Assembly: GCA_949592205.1 (NCBI GenBank)
Contig: CATIUR010000003.1
Location: 153,516,759 to 153,580,758, forward strand
Direction: 5' to 3'
DNA from: Helichrysum umbraculigerum
Taxonomy: Eukaryota > Streptophyta > Magnoliopsida > Asterales > Asteraceae
Length of the DNA: 64,000 bases
Shown here: one piece after another, positions 17,014 to 26,773 of the stretch
Numbering within the stretch: position 1 is the first letter of the stretch
Layout of the letters: each line of letters opens with the position of its first letter
Notes under the pieces: model-generated
The model's database searches: none
What the model was told of the DNA's origin: nothing
What the model saw: the letters and a program-made list of their open reading frames with translations, nothing else
Translations under genes and position numbers: made by a program

Positions 17014-19099
17014 AAATAGTACGTTTATAAAAGTAAAGTTGTTCAACAAACAGGTGTTAGCATATATAGATACAGGTGCAACAATATGTTTAGGAACAGA
17101 AAACCTTTTACCATTAAAATATTGGAGAAAGGTAGAAAAACCATTATTAGTAAAAATTGCTAATAATAAAACTATTACACTTAGAGAAAAAGCAGTGAAT
17201 TTAGTTTTATTAATTGAAGGCCAACGTTTTCCGTTACCTAGTCTATATAAACAAAATGCGGGAATACCGTTAATAATTGGAAACAATTTCTTAAAGTTAT
17301 ATCAACCTTTTATACAAAGATTAGACACAGTAAGTATAACGTGTCCTAAGTTGGATAATCAAATATCCAAACAGGTCACCACAAAAATTTATACAACACT
17401 TTCTCTTATCAGGGGGGAAATGATAAGAAAAGTAGCAGAAATCTTGCAAACAAAAATTTTTATGACTATTGAATTACAAATAGATACTTTATTGGAAAAA
17501 ATAAGTAGTCAAAATCCTTTGGATCCAGATAAAAATACTAATGAAATTTTGGTACATATAGAATTAATTGATCCTACAAAGGAAGTAAATGTTACGAATA
17601 GGATTCCATACACCGAAAGGGATGTGGAAGAATTCCGTGAAGAAACAAATAAACAGATTGCATTAGGTATTCTTAGACATTCTAAAAGTCCACATAGTGC
17701 ACCAGCTTTTTACGTGGAAAACCATAATGAATTAAAACGAGGAAAAAGAAGACTTGTAATAAATTACAAGGAAATGAATAAAGCAACAAAAGGTGATGCT
17801 TATAAACTACCAAGGCAAGATTATATTTTTAACAAAATAAGAAATTCAGAATGGTTTACAACTCTGGATGCAAAATCAGGATATTTTCAACTTAGGCTTG
17901 ACGAAGAATCAAAACCTTTAACAGCTTTTAGTTGTCCACCTCAAATGCATTTAGAATATAATGTCATGCCAATGGGATTAAAGCAAGCACCAAGCCAATT
18001 TCAACGATTTATGGATTTTAACCTAAAGGGTTTAGAGTCAGTATGTCTTGCATACATTGATGACATAATTATTTTTACAAAAGGTAATAAGGAAAGTCAT
18101 CTCCAACACGTGGCAAAAGTTTTAATACAGCTTGGAGAAAAGGGAGTAATTTTAAATAAAGAAAAAGCAAAAGTATGTTTACAAGAAACGGAATTTTTGG
18201 GGATGAAAATTCTTAAAGGAGGATATATTGAACCTCAAAAACATTTATTAGAAAAAATAAAGGAATTTCCAGATCAATTAAGTGATCGACAACAGATTCA
18301 AAGATTTCTCGGATGTTTAAATTACATTGGAGAAAAGGGATTTATAAGGCATTTAGCAAAAGAAAGAGAATTATTACAAAAAATGATTTCATTAAAACGT
18401 CCATGGAAATGGACAGAATTAGCCACTTTGGCTGTTAAGCAACTAAAAACTATTTGCGAAAACTTACCAAGGCTGTATATTGCAAAGCCTAGTGATTTAC
18501 TTATTTTAAACACTGATGCTAGTGATACTACTTGGGGCGCAGTCCTTCAAGCAGTTCCAGGAGCATATGAAGAGTTTAAAGAGTATATTGCGCACAACAA
18601 GCCATCCGAAGTTAAGAATTATCTTAAACAATATGATGGTTTGGAAGCAATCAGGTCTAACCAGGCAAAGCAATTAGGTCCAAATGGACAACCAAACAAT
18701 GGAGACATTGTGACAAAGAGTGATACTAGCTCTTCAAGCCAGTCTATGCAAACAGAATTGCGAAAAACCAATAACAAAACAATCTTGTTATCTAAATGGA
18801 TTTCAGGAACGTTTAAGCCAGCTGAACAAAACTATACAGTACATGAAAAAGAACTTTTGGCATTCATCAACGCACTTAAAAAATTTCGTATTGATTTACA
18901 GCCAGTAAAATTTATTTTTCAAACAGATAACACCTATGTAAAAGATTTTATAAACTATAAGTTAAAAGAAACTTATAATAAAGGAAGACTGTTACGATGG
19001 AGCTTAACCATCCAACAGTTTGATTTTATTGCAGTTCATATTCCAGGCACTCAGAATTTTCTAGCAGATACACTCACGAGAGAATGGAGGAAATTTTAA
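16994..19099 (+). CDS. Caulimovirid Pol: protease, reverse transcriptase, RNase H (right arm)
   Basis: 701 residues without a break. It has the same domain order as the left arm: YIDTGATICLG protease, YIDDIIIFT reverse-transcriptase box and LNTDASDTTWGA RNase H motif. Three residue differences from the left arm (I/T in TELAxLAVK, P/S in RxNQAKQ, K/R in TREWxKF) all fall in the distal part, away from the palindrome centre. Confidence 0.93.
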   Translation: MKRMSSKNSTFIKVKLFNKQVLAYIDTGATICLGTENLLPLKYWRKVEKPLLVKIANNKTITLREKAVNLVLLIEGQRFPLPSLYKQNAGIPLIIGNNFLKLYQPFIQRLDTVSITCPKLDNQISKQVTTKIYTTLSLIRGEMIRKVAEILQTKIFMTIELQIDTLLEKISSQNPLDPDKNTNEILVHIELIDPTKEVNVTNRIPYTERDVEEFREETNKQIALGILRHSKSPHSAPAFYVENHNELKRGKRRLVINYKEMNKATKGDAYKLPRQDYIFNKIRNSEWFTTLDAKSGYFQLRLDEESKPLTAFSCPPQMHLEYNVMPMGLKQAPSQFQRFMDFNLKGLESVCLAYIDDIIIFTKGNKESHLQHVAKVLIQLGEKGVILNKEKAKVCLQETEFLGMKILKGGYIEPQKHLLEKIKEFPDQLSDRQQIQRFLGCLNYIGEKGFIRHLAKERELLQKMISLKRPWKWTELATLAVKQLKTICENLPRLYIAKPSDLLILNTDASDTTWGAVLQAVPGAYEEFKEYIAHNKPSEVKNYLKQYDGLEAIRSNQAKQLGPNGQPNNGDIVTKSDTSSSSQSMQTELRKTNNKTILLSKWISGTFKPAEQNYTVHEKELLAFINALKKFRIDLQPVKFIFQTDNTYVKDFINYKLKETYNKGRLLRWSLTIQQFDFIAVHIPGTQNFLADTLTREWRKF

Positions 19100-20418
19100 A
19101 AATGTTTCAAGAAAAGAATAATGCGCTACAAAAAGCAATTTCAGAAAAACAAGAAACAATAAAAATCATGCAAAAGGAAGCCGCAACAATGCAGAAAGAA
19201 TACGAAAAAATTAACGAAGCAATATCATTGTTAGGAACAGCAGGAGAAAAGAAGACCGGTGGAGAACGCCTAGAAGCAGTAGCAACCCAACTTTTTCCAG
19301 AGGGGGGAGAATCCAGTAAAAAACAAATGAAACATGAAATATATGATGAAGAATAAAGAGCCAAGAAATTCTATGTCATTTTTAATGGCCCAAACCAGGG
19401 TATCTTCAATGAATGGAGTAAAGCAGCCATTTTCATTACAGGGAAAAAGGGAATCATCCACAGCAAATATCTAAGTTTAGCATAAGCAAAGAAAGCACTC
19501 GAAGAATACAAGAATAAAGAAACTTATGCACAAAAGATATCAACCCCAGCACAACCAGTGAAAGGTTCGATACCACTAGAGAAAAAGATACCAGTAATTG
19601 GTAGCATTCCACAACAACGGAACTTAACAATTAGCAGTATTCAGTCCAGACAACAGATAGAAGACAACTGTAGGCTTACAAAAAGAATATTTGAAAAGGA
19701 ATACAATTTCCTTCTTAAGTATTCCGAAGAAGATAAAGCTACAAGTATCTACCCAATAGATACTACGTATCAAGGTCCAAAAGCAATAGTGTTACCAGAA
19801 GCAGACGCAATAAAGACATACATGATGTTTCAAGCAGGATTAATAAATTGTATCTATTTCAAAGGAAATAGTCTATTCCAGTATTTCCCAAGTAAGATGA
19901 AGACGGCACTAAATATCTACATCAGCAAGATCTTAGATAAGAAAGAAGGATTTCTAAAAATCCTAGGAACAATTCCAGAGTTCAATGCAGAAGGAGAGGT
20001 TACGCAGCCAGCAGTTCAGATATGTCAGATAGGTACAAGCAATAAAAACTACCCAGCAATAGGTCAAGGAATTCATAACGACGAATTAGAGCATTTTGGG
20101 AATAATTATGTTTTAATGCTTCACAAGGGCATCAAGATTCAAGGAAGAATAAACTATGCAGCAAGTTCAATCTTAATCTGGAGTCATCAAGCAAAAAATC
20201 CAACAGAGTTAGATGTAAAATTACTAACAGATTTTATGTCTAAATTAATCAAGAATGAATTCAGCTACAGTCAAGAAGTAAAGGAATATCTTTGTACACG
20301 TCTATACAAAGAGTTTCTAGAAGATCACACATGCACAATATGTGAGAAGAATGGCGAGGAAATTGAAATAATTCAAGACGCAAGCAGTGACGGAAGCAAC
20401 AACAATAATATAGAGTAG
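19084..20418 (+). pseudogene. Caulimovirid transactivator-like ORF with two stops (right arm)
   Basis: Mirror of the intact 444-codon frame in the left arm, but a GAA codon has become TAA at 19354-19356 and a second GAA has become TAA near 19483-19485, both G-to-T on this strand. Without them the viroplasmin-like domain would be continuous. The remaining open stretch from about 19558 to 20418 holds the C-terminal two thirds. Several missense differences are also present, so this arm's gene has decayed further than its partner. Confidence 0.85.
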
Positions 20419-20970
20419 ACGTGTTAATGTGACAAAGAGGGGTCCCCCTTAAGCACTAAAGAAAGCAATAATGTAAAAGATAAAGATTTTCGATAAGAAA
20501 TCTTATCTGTGAGTCGGATGAGATAGTGACATGTACTATCCATTCTATCTATAAATAATCATGTCCAGTCCATAGAATAGGCAACTCGCACTTACACCAA
20601 TTCAAGTGTCTATTCTATAATCGAGTCTGTAAAATAGATTATCAATAAAAGCTATGTTTATATACATCCATGTGCAACTAAAAGGTTCCACAAGGAACTA
20701 GGAGAGAAGCAAGTTTAGATTAATATACCAACTATTGTTTGGAATTAGTTAGATCATACAAGATAATCCTGGAGCCCTGAAAAGCTTGCGTTGAAAAAAG
20801 TCCGTCGAAGGCAGGTGGCCGTGAAGGATGCTTATTCCGCAGTTGGGTTGGAGACATCATTGATCAATAACAAATTTCCAGATCAAGTCAGGTATACCAA
20901 AAATCTAAACTGCATTTATCTTTACTAGTTTCTACAGGGTTTAAAAGAAATATTGATAAAAATATAAAAA
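20419..20970 (+). promoter_or_regulatory. Caulimovirid intergenic region with 35S-like promoter and poly(A) signal (right arm)
   Basis: TATAAATA at 20550-20557 and AATAAA at 20644-20649 repeat the left-arm arrangement. A leader of about 400 nt follows, up to the retropepsin-like ORF. This arm has one extra A (near 20476) compared with the left. Transcription would run right, through the movement protein and out of the element, antisense to STIG1 copy 3. The coat protein, Pol and transactivator lie upstream of this promoter and are not served by it. Confidence 0.6.
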
Positions 20971-21279
20971 ATGAAAGGTTTTAAAATAAAACTAGATAAA
21001 CAGAATTATAATCAGTATCATATAATAGCTAGTATTAATCACCAAATATTGGTAGTCTTAATCGATACAGGAGCATGTAGTAGTCATATTAGCCCAGATT
21101 TAGTATCCGAAATATATGATTCAATAGAAGAAATTAGTCATAAAAAATTAAACACTAAGTTAACATCAATTGAAATAATATTTAGTCAAGAATTAAAAGT
21201 GGAAATGGAAATACCTATAGAATATAGGAAAACCCTAGATGGCAAAAACGTCCTATTAGGAATAGATTTTTTAGAATAA
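20971..21279 (+). CDS. Free-standing retropepsin-like ORF upstream of the movement protein (right arm)
   Basis: 102 residues with VVLIDTGACSSHIS and a LLGIDFLE closing motif; the two aspartates that are tyrosine in the left arm are retained here. After the TAA at 21277-21279 the frame stays open for about 36 codons, up to the movement-protein region. The pattern (DTGA, then ~65 residues, then hydrophobic-G-x-D-F-L) is that of a retropepsin monomer. Because Pol already has a protease domain, the role of this ORF is unknown. An unrelated ORF VII-type protein with chance resemblance is the alternative. Confidence 0.6.
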   Translation: MKGFKIKLDKQNYNQYHIIASINHQILVVLIDTGACSSHISPDLVSEIYDSIEEISHKKLNTKLTSIEIIFSQELKVEMEIPIEYRKTLDGKNVLLGIDFLE

Positions 21280-21376
21280 TTTAATTATGAAATAAATAAT
21301 AAAGAAATCATATTAAATGGTTTTAAAATACCTAGAATTAATTTATACTATAAAGACATAGAAGAAAATATAAATA

Positions 21377-22312
21377 ATGTCTGAAGAATATCAAGAGATA
21401 GAGAATAAAGAAGAAGCAGGAAGTTATATCTCAGATATATTATTAGATAAAAAATTAGTAACAAAAGTTAAAAATCAAGGAACACTTAATTTAAAAGAAT
21501 CGGATGGAATAAGTAGATCTTTAGTCGAAAGATTAAATAGAGAAAATATAATATATTATGGAATAATGCAAGGAGAACAAAATGTAAAAATAGAGCAAGC
21601 TAATAATAGGTTTCAAGCACCAGTTGTGCAAATAAATCAAGTAGTTAAAAGATTACAAAAAATAAAGGAAGAGCATAGGAAAAAGATAGGATATATACAT
21701 ATAAATGTAGTACAAATAATAATAAAATCAACATTTAGAGAAGGTATTAAAACACCAGTAAAACTAAAAATTGAAGACAATAGGATAAAACAAAAACAAT
21801 ATAGTTCGTTAGGAAGTATTGAAGGTGATCTAGGATATGGAGTAATAAAGTTTAATGTAGCCTTACAATATCCTATACCCCTAGAAACACGAAATATAGA
21901 TAATTGTATAGGAGTTACATGCAATTTTAAAAATAAAGAATTAATGGAACATTGTGACATACCTTTAGTGGTTTGTTATAGAATAGCCTATGCATTAAGT
22001 AACAGTTCATTAAGCATTCAATATAAAAATTTAGATAGGTTATACACAGAAAAACTATTTAATAAAACAAGTACTTTAATACAAGAAGATAAAATACAAA
22101 GAGAATTCTTAAAAAGTCATAGTAAAAAATTTTATCAATTAAAATTAGGAAATATAATAGGAGAGTCAAGTAATCCAATAATACCTAGAATAAATGAAAT
22201 AGAAGGCCCAGTTAGAAAAACTAACTTGTATAAAGAAAATCAATTAGATAAATTAAAAGAGCAGGTTAAAGAATTAAGTTCAGTAGTAACTAACCTTAAT
22301 AATAGAATATAA
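21377..22312 (+). CDS. Caulimovirid movement protein-like ORF (right arm)
   Basis: 311 residues, intact, with three residue differences from the left arm. It keeps the same C-terminal predicted coiled coil. The next ORF starts immediately after its stop. Assignment is from gene order, size and the central region shared with ORF I proteins of Caulimoviridae. Confidence 0.7.
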   Translation: MSEEYQEIENKEEAGSYISDILLDKKLVTKVKNQGTLNLKESDGISRSLVERLNRENIIYYGIMQGEQNVKIEQANNRFQAPVVQINQVVKRLQKIKEEHRKKIGYIHINVVQIIIKSTFREGIKTPVKLKIEDNRIKQKQYSSLGSIEGDLGYGVIKFNVALQYPIPLETRNIDNCIGVTCNFKNKELMEHCDIPLVVCYRIAYALSNSSLSIQYKNLDRLYTEKLFNKTSTLIQEDKIQREFLKSHSKKFYQLKLGNIIGESSNPIIPRINEIEGPVRKTNLYKENQLDKLKEQVKELSSVVTNLNNRI

Positions 22313-22675
22313 ATGGAAGCACGTTATAAAAGAGGACCATATAGAAAAAGAAAAGAAAGAAAAAGCACTAATGAAGAAATAATAGAAATGATAGAAGAAT
22401 TAAGAAAATTTAGAAAACATATAAAAGAAAAATTTTCAATAAGCTATTATAGATCTAGAATAATAGAAGATGTTCAATCATCTTTAGACTGTTTAGAAAA
22501 AGTAAAAAGAAAATATATGAAAAATCAAGAAGAGGAAAATAATAAGTTAAAACAAGAACTAGAAAGTTTAAATAAAAATGTAAAAATACTAGAAGAAAAA
22601 ATAGATAATAATTCCGCATATAATTTAGATGAATTAATACTTAACCTAGAAAGTATATCGGAAACACCTAATTAA
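22313..22675 (+). CDS. Caulimovirid ORF after the movement protein, coiled-coil protein (right arm)
   Basis: 120 residues, basic N-terminus and K/E-rich helix as in the left arm. It is the last viral ORF before the ~150-bp terminal segment. That segment contains a direct repeat (actacattaaatataaagt twice, about 22688-22727) and then the hAT-like end. Confidence 0.6.
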   Translation: MEARYKRGPYRKRKERKSTNEEIIEMIEELRKFRKHIKEKFSISYYRSRIIEDVQSSLDCLEKVKRKYMKNQEEENNKLKQELESLNKNVKILEEKIDNNSAYNLDELILNLESISETPN

Positions 22676-23039
22676 TACAAACAATAAACTACATTAAATA
22701 TAAAGTAACTACATTAAATATAAAGTTGAAATAAAACCAAGGCATTTAATATCATTAATGACGTTAACTTTCATCGTTAAAAATAAACAGAATTTCAACT
22801 ATTCGGATTCGGATAACCCGCGATGAACACCCCTAGCTAGCCATAGAAATTGCAGATTGGATACACATAAAGTAATTAATGAACAAAGAAAATAAGAAAT
22901 GGTCTTTTATTGGTTATCTTATATACAGTATAAGTTACATGATATATTTCTATAAGAGCATCGAAGAGGAACTCTCAAAGAATCGGTTGTGATAAAATGA
23001 AAAGCACGATATAGGTGAAAAAAGAAATATGTTAATTAG

Positions 23040-23480
23040 CTAGGCGTAATTGCAGAGACCGTAAATGCAATAACCACCAGGCATGCATTTGTTGCCACAT
23101 GACCCACAGTTCCTCTTGTCATAAGCCAAGTTGACACACTCCCCTCCACAACACGAGCTCGTAAACTTGCATTTGTTCTTGCACGCGCCACAGTTATGCT
23201 TGTCCTCGCTCAAGTCCATACACTTGTTGTTGCAACAAGTCGAGTTTTTCCCTTCTAAAATGTAGCAAATCTCGTCATCTTTTTTGCAATGATCTGCTCC
23301 TTGTCTAGAGTTCTTGGTCTCGACTAGAAAACGATTTGCTCTCTTTGAAAATGGTTTCACCACCACGGATTCATTCGGCATGTTTTCTTGATTGTCGGTA
23401 ATGGAGGTGAACGTGAGAGTAGTAGTGATTATGGCGATAGTAATGAAGATGGTGAAGCATGCTTTAATCGTATTTGACAT
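23040..23480 (-). CDS. STIG1-like cysteine-rich secreted protein, copy 3
   Basis: I place the start at 23480 ([20 protein letters not shown]), which aligns with the starts of the paralogs; an upstream in-frame ATG at 23528 would add 16 residues before the signal peptide. The mature part keeps all Stig1 cysteines ([45 protein letters not shown]). It is intact and by family a secreted apoplastic peptide. Its 3' side faces the right arm of the viral palindrome, whose promoter points toward it in antisense. Confidence 0.92.
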   Translation of the reverse strand: MSNTIKACFTIFITIAIITTTLTFTSITDNQENMPNESVVVKPFSKRANRFLVETKNSRQGADHCKKDDEICYILEGKNSTCCNNKCMDLSEDKHNCGACKNKCKFTSSCCGGECVNLAYDKRNCGSCGNKCMPGGYCIYGLCNYA

Positions 23481-23630
23481 TGTTGTGATGAATTTAGAAG
23501 AATATATAAAAATTAAAAAAGAACTCAAAGAGATTAACTTTTTCCTTTGTTATTTCTCCTTGAATGGCAAAAAATGGAATTAAAAGAGTTAAGGGAGTTA
23601 GATGAATGAAACATACGGTTTTGGAAGTTA

Positions 23631-23771
23631 AATATATAGGCGATGAAACGTGTTTAATGATCAATGGTCTTATCGTTCACTCTCCCAATAAGCTAGCTTG
23701 AATACGGTAAATATATGTTTTGATTAGGACACACTCTAAAATTATGTCGCTGATGAGAGGACCTACGCGGT
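23631..23771 (-). promoter_or_regulatory. STIG1 copy 3 promoter (TATA-like box and CGCG box)
   Basis: A TATA-like stretch at 23631-23638 lies about 151 bp before the chosen ATG, in the shared context ggaagtta..ataggcgatg. The tacgcggt motif is at 23764-23771, 284 bp before the ATG. Both correspond to the other four copies. Confidence 0.45.
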
Positions 23772-24093
23772 GGTAAAAGTAAATTTGTTTAAATTAGTGT
23801 TACCAAGTTTACTAGGAATGTCAACTTTTACGTGTTTTGCAGTAGAAGATACCATACAACTTTATCATTGACTTTTTTTACTATACTAGTGCATACATTC
23901 GGAGCAATTATGTAGAAGTCAAAAGTATATGGACGGTAATTATGGGGTTTCCTTGTACCTGAATTAACCAAACATACAATTACAAGCTGATATATTGATT
24001 ACTTATGCAGCAAGTAGGGATAAATGAATTAATTACTTGAACTAAACATATTAATTACATACGTGGATGTATCTATTAAAAGTTACAGGTAAT

Positions 24094-24883
24094 TACGCCT
24101 GGCAATCTCAACCCAATTGACAAAAAATGGGTCGAATGGGTATTTTCTAAGACCCGCTGGTGGACTCTGCCGTGATAACAAACAATTTTTACAGGTCCAA
24201 AGAGGTCATTATTACTCGTATATAAAATTACAAACGGGTTGGAACGGGTCCCAAACGGGTCCCCAGCGGGTTCTTAAAGGTCGCCAAAAATTCCGAAGAA
24301 ATTGTTGCGTCTGGTTGCCAGAGGTAGAGAGTAATCCTTTTTTACTTTTGAAATAAGGAGCACACAATTTTATTATTAAAATATTAATTATTATTTATTT
24401 ATATTTTCTATGTTCCTATTCCCAATACTATACTCCGTATTAATTTACTCCGAACTACCATTTTAATTTAAAGTATATCATTATTTTTAATTTTTTATCG
24501 ATGACTAGTAATAATATAATTAACAAAAAGAAAAAGATATTGTAAAGTAGTTAATGCTATTATCATTCCTAAAAATTTTGTTGTGATCAATAATATGGTT
24601 ATTTATATTATCATTAATTTTTAATTAATATTTTAATTATTAGTACTCTTCTAAAAGTAATTTGATTGATGTATAAGTAACTCATAATTTGCTTTTATTA
24701 TTTTTGAACAGTGGAAAACAAAATTTAAATTTAAATTAAATACAAAGATGACCCAACCCGACCCGACCCAAACCGTTCGACCCGATTCAAAAAATGACCC
24801 GTTCAACCCGTGACCCGTTCCGACCCAAATCCGATTTGACCCGTGACCCAAACCGACCCAACCCAACCCGTTTGCCAGGTATA
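24094..24883. mobile_element. Non-autonomous hAT-like element with 8-bp TSD
   Basis: A 790-bp element with ends tacgcctggcaa and ttgccaggtata, flanked by caggtaat at 24086-24093 and 24884-24891. The paralogous site at 54121-54145 (gttacaggtaatgaaatcg) lacks it, giving an empty site. Subterminal parts are rich in gacccg and its complement. No transposase is present. Contains a tactccgta motif at 24431-24439. Confidence 0.85.
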
Positions 24884-24891
24884 CAGGTAAT

Positions 24892-25748
24892 GAAATCGTG
24901 GGATATAGTCATGGATTTTAGTTTTTACGTGTACGGTGTACCCCTACTAGACATCAAGAATCTTACATTACGTACAATACAGACACAAAGCGTCCCTTCT
25001 GTGATTCGATATCACAGGGTTTTAAAGTAAGTTCGTTCAGATATCTCTAAATGACCCATTAAATTATAGGGGTGATAGTTAATCATATCATTCGATCGGG
25101 TTCGTTCATATCTACTCGATCCAATCCATAATTTGATAAATATGGAAGAACTAAATGAATATTAGTTGAGATACAAATGCCAATATATATATCATCCACA
25201 TACGACTCGTCTTACCACCCGAATTGACTTTTAAGTACAAATATAAAAATAAAGAGCTAAAAGTGAAGTATTACTATAACTTAACTTCTTTGTAATGAAA
25301 TTTTTATTGGAATATCTTGTTGAAGTTGTTCAACATATGCACTAATGAAAACTTGGTTGATTTTAAATTATGTTCTTACTCGTGGGTTTCATAAGAATTA
25401 GAATGAAATGATCAACACAATCAAATCATGAGCATTGTTGTTGCAAGAAAATGTGTTTTGATTCCATTTCAAAGTTGACAACTTCTATTAGAGGAAAAGT
25501 GTTAATTACTTGCTTAACAAATACTTGTATGAAATATCCAAAATTCGGTAATATTATTCGTTTGTCAACTTTAATTACGAGACAATAGCTGTAGTAATTT
25601 AACGAAAGTTCACTTTTTACAATGTATTGTACAATATATTCATTACATGTACCGTAGTACGGAGTATATCATTATACAGTGAGGGTACTTGCATATTATA
25701 AACTGAATACTAATTAATGTCGATCACGATGAAAAAGTTATTTGTTAA
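24892..25748. other. Intergenic, duplicated flank of STIG1 copy 4
   Basis: No gene seen. The stretch from about 25020 to 25740 is paralogous to 54785-56060 (same order of motifs, with small indels and one inserted element in the second copy). It carries a tacggagta motif at 25658-25666 that is absent from the paralogous position near 55930. Confidence 0.6.
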
Positions 25749-26485
25749 TTAGGCGTAATTGCAGAGACCATAGATGCAATAACCACCGGGCATGCACTTG
25801 TTGCCACAAGACCCACAATTCCTCTTGTCGTAAGCCAAGTTCACACACTCCCCTCCGCAACACGAGCTCGTAAACTTGCACTTATTCTTGCACGCTCCAC
25901 AGTTATGCTTGTCCTCGCTCAAGTCCATACATTTGTTGTTACAACATGTGGAGTTTTTTCCTTCTAAGATGAAGCAAATCTCGTCGTCTTTTTTGCAGTG
26001 GTCCGCTCCTTGTCTAGAGTTCTTGCTCTCAACTAGGAAACGATTTACCCTCTTTGACAATGATTTCACCGCGATGGATTCATTCGACGTGTTTTCCTGA
26101 TTGCCACAGATGGTTGTCAACGTGTAGGTAGTGATAATGGCGATGGTAATGAAGACCGAGAAGCAGGGGCGGATTTGGCTTTATAGAATGGGGGTCCAGG
26201 GCCCCCATGAAAGTGGGCTTGTAGTATAATTATATGTATATTTTTTACATAATACAACACTAAATATGATTATGCCCCCCTAGAAATAGCCCATTATGAA
26301 TAAAAAACATTAAAATGGCCCCTTCTATTTGTATATTTTGAACTTTTTCTCAAGAAAAACTAGTACAAACACCAAGTTCAGTAAATTTTCTATCGAAATT
26401 TTTTGAAGTGTTAACTTTGGCCCCCCATGATGAAAATTTCTGGATCCGCCACTGCCGAGAAGAGTAGTTTGATCATATTCGACAT
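25749..26485 (-). pseudogene. STIG1-like gene, copy 4, broken by a hAT MITE in the signal peptide
   Basis: The Stig1 domain is intact from about 26120 downward ([16 protein letters not shown] through CIYGLCNYA). The original ATG is at 26483-26485 ([13 protein letters not shown], as in copy 5). A 291-bp element plus an 8-bp duplication interrupts the signal-peptide codons. The 299-bp gain shifts the frame, so the secreted product is lost unless the insert is spliced out. A downstream in-frame ATG at 26120 would give a leaderless protein. The nearest relative is copy 5 at 56066-56503, with long shared flanks. Confidence 0.88.
26164..26454. mobile_element. hAT MITE in STIG1 copy 4
   Basis: 291 bp with ends caggggcgga and tccgccactg. 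Flanked by ccgagaag at 26156-26163 and 26455-26462. STIG1 copy 5 provides the empty site (a single ccgagaag at the same codon). The 8-bp TSD and CAGGGGCGG-type ends are hAT hallmarks. Confidence 0.92.
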
Positions 26486-26596
26486 TGTTGTAATGAATGA
26501 AGGATAATATGTAGAAAACGAGTAGAAGGTAAAATAATGGATTGAGTAATTAGATTGTTGAATGTTTGGATGAATGGAATGTTAGATTTTAGAAGT

Positions 26597-26773
26597 TATA
26601 TATATAGGGTGGCCGGGTTGATGGGTTGACCCGGGATGATGGGTGAAAGACTGAAAGGTGAGTGTATCGTATCATGGTCTTAATTATTATGGACTCTTTC
26701 ATTAAATTGAAGTTTGCTTGAATACGATGAACGTGATGTGTGTTGATTACGGCGCACTCTAGTCGTACGCGGT
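26597..26773 (-). promoter_or_regulatory. STIG1 copy 4 promoter (TATA box and CGCG box)
   Basis: tatatatata at 26597-26606, about 112 bp before the original ATG; tacgcggt at 26766-26773, 281 bp before it. Nearly identical to the copy 5 promoter. Confidence 0.5.

Larger units (their letters stand above)
6646..22835. mobile_element. 16.2-kb palindromic hAT-ended element carrying two inverted caulimovirid genomes
   Basis: The element starts taggggtgttcat and ends atgaacaccccta, with gctagcca duplicated at 6638-6645 and 22836-22843. The ends match the smaller hAT-like element at 48951-49648 (taggggtgtacat). The two arms are reverse complements across their whole length: positions pair with a sum of 29480 inside and 29481 outside one 1-bp indel near 20476. 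Each arm holds about 150 bp of terminal sequence and then one nearly complete pararetroviral genome. No transposase is visible, so any movement would have been in trans. The 3' flank of STIG1 copy 2 (4261-4320) is a paralogous site lacking it. An alternative is that a viral inverted repeat gained the ends secondarily. Confidence 0.8.

Noticed and set aside
6646..22835. LTR retrotransposon or CRISPR-like array as an explanation of the large inverted repeat
   Set aside because: There are no LTRs in direct orientation and no integrase; the polymerase has protease, RT and RNase H only, with a caulimovirid transactivator and a tRNA-Met primer site.
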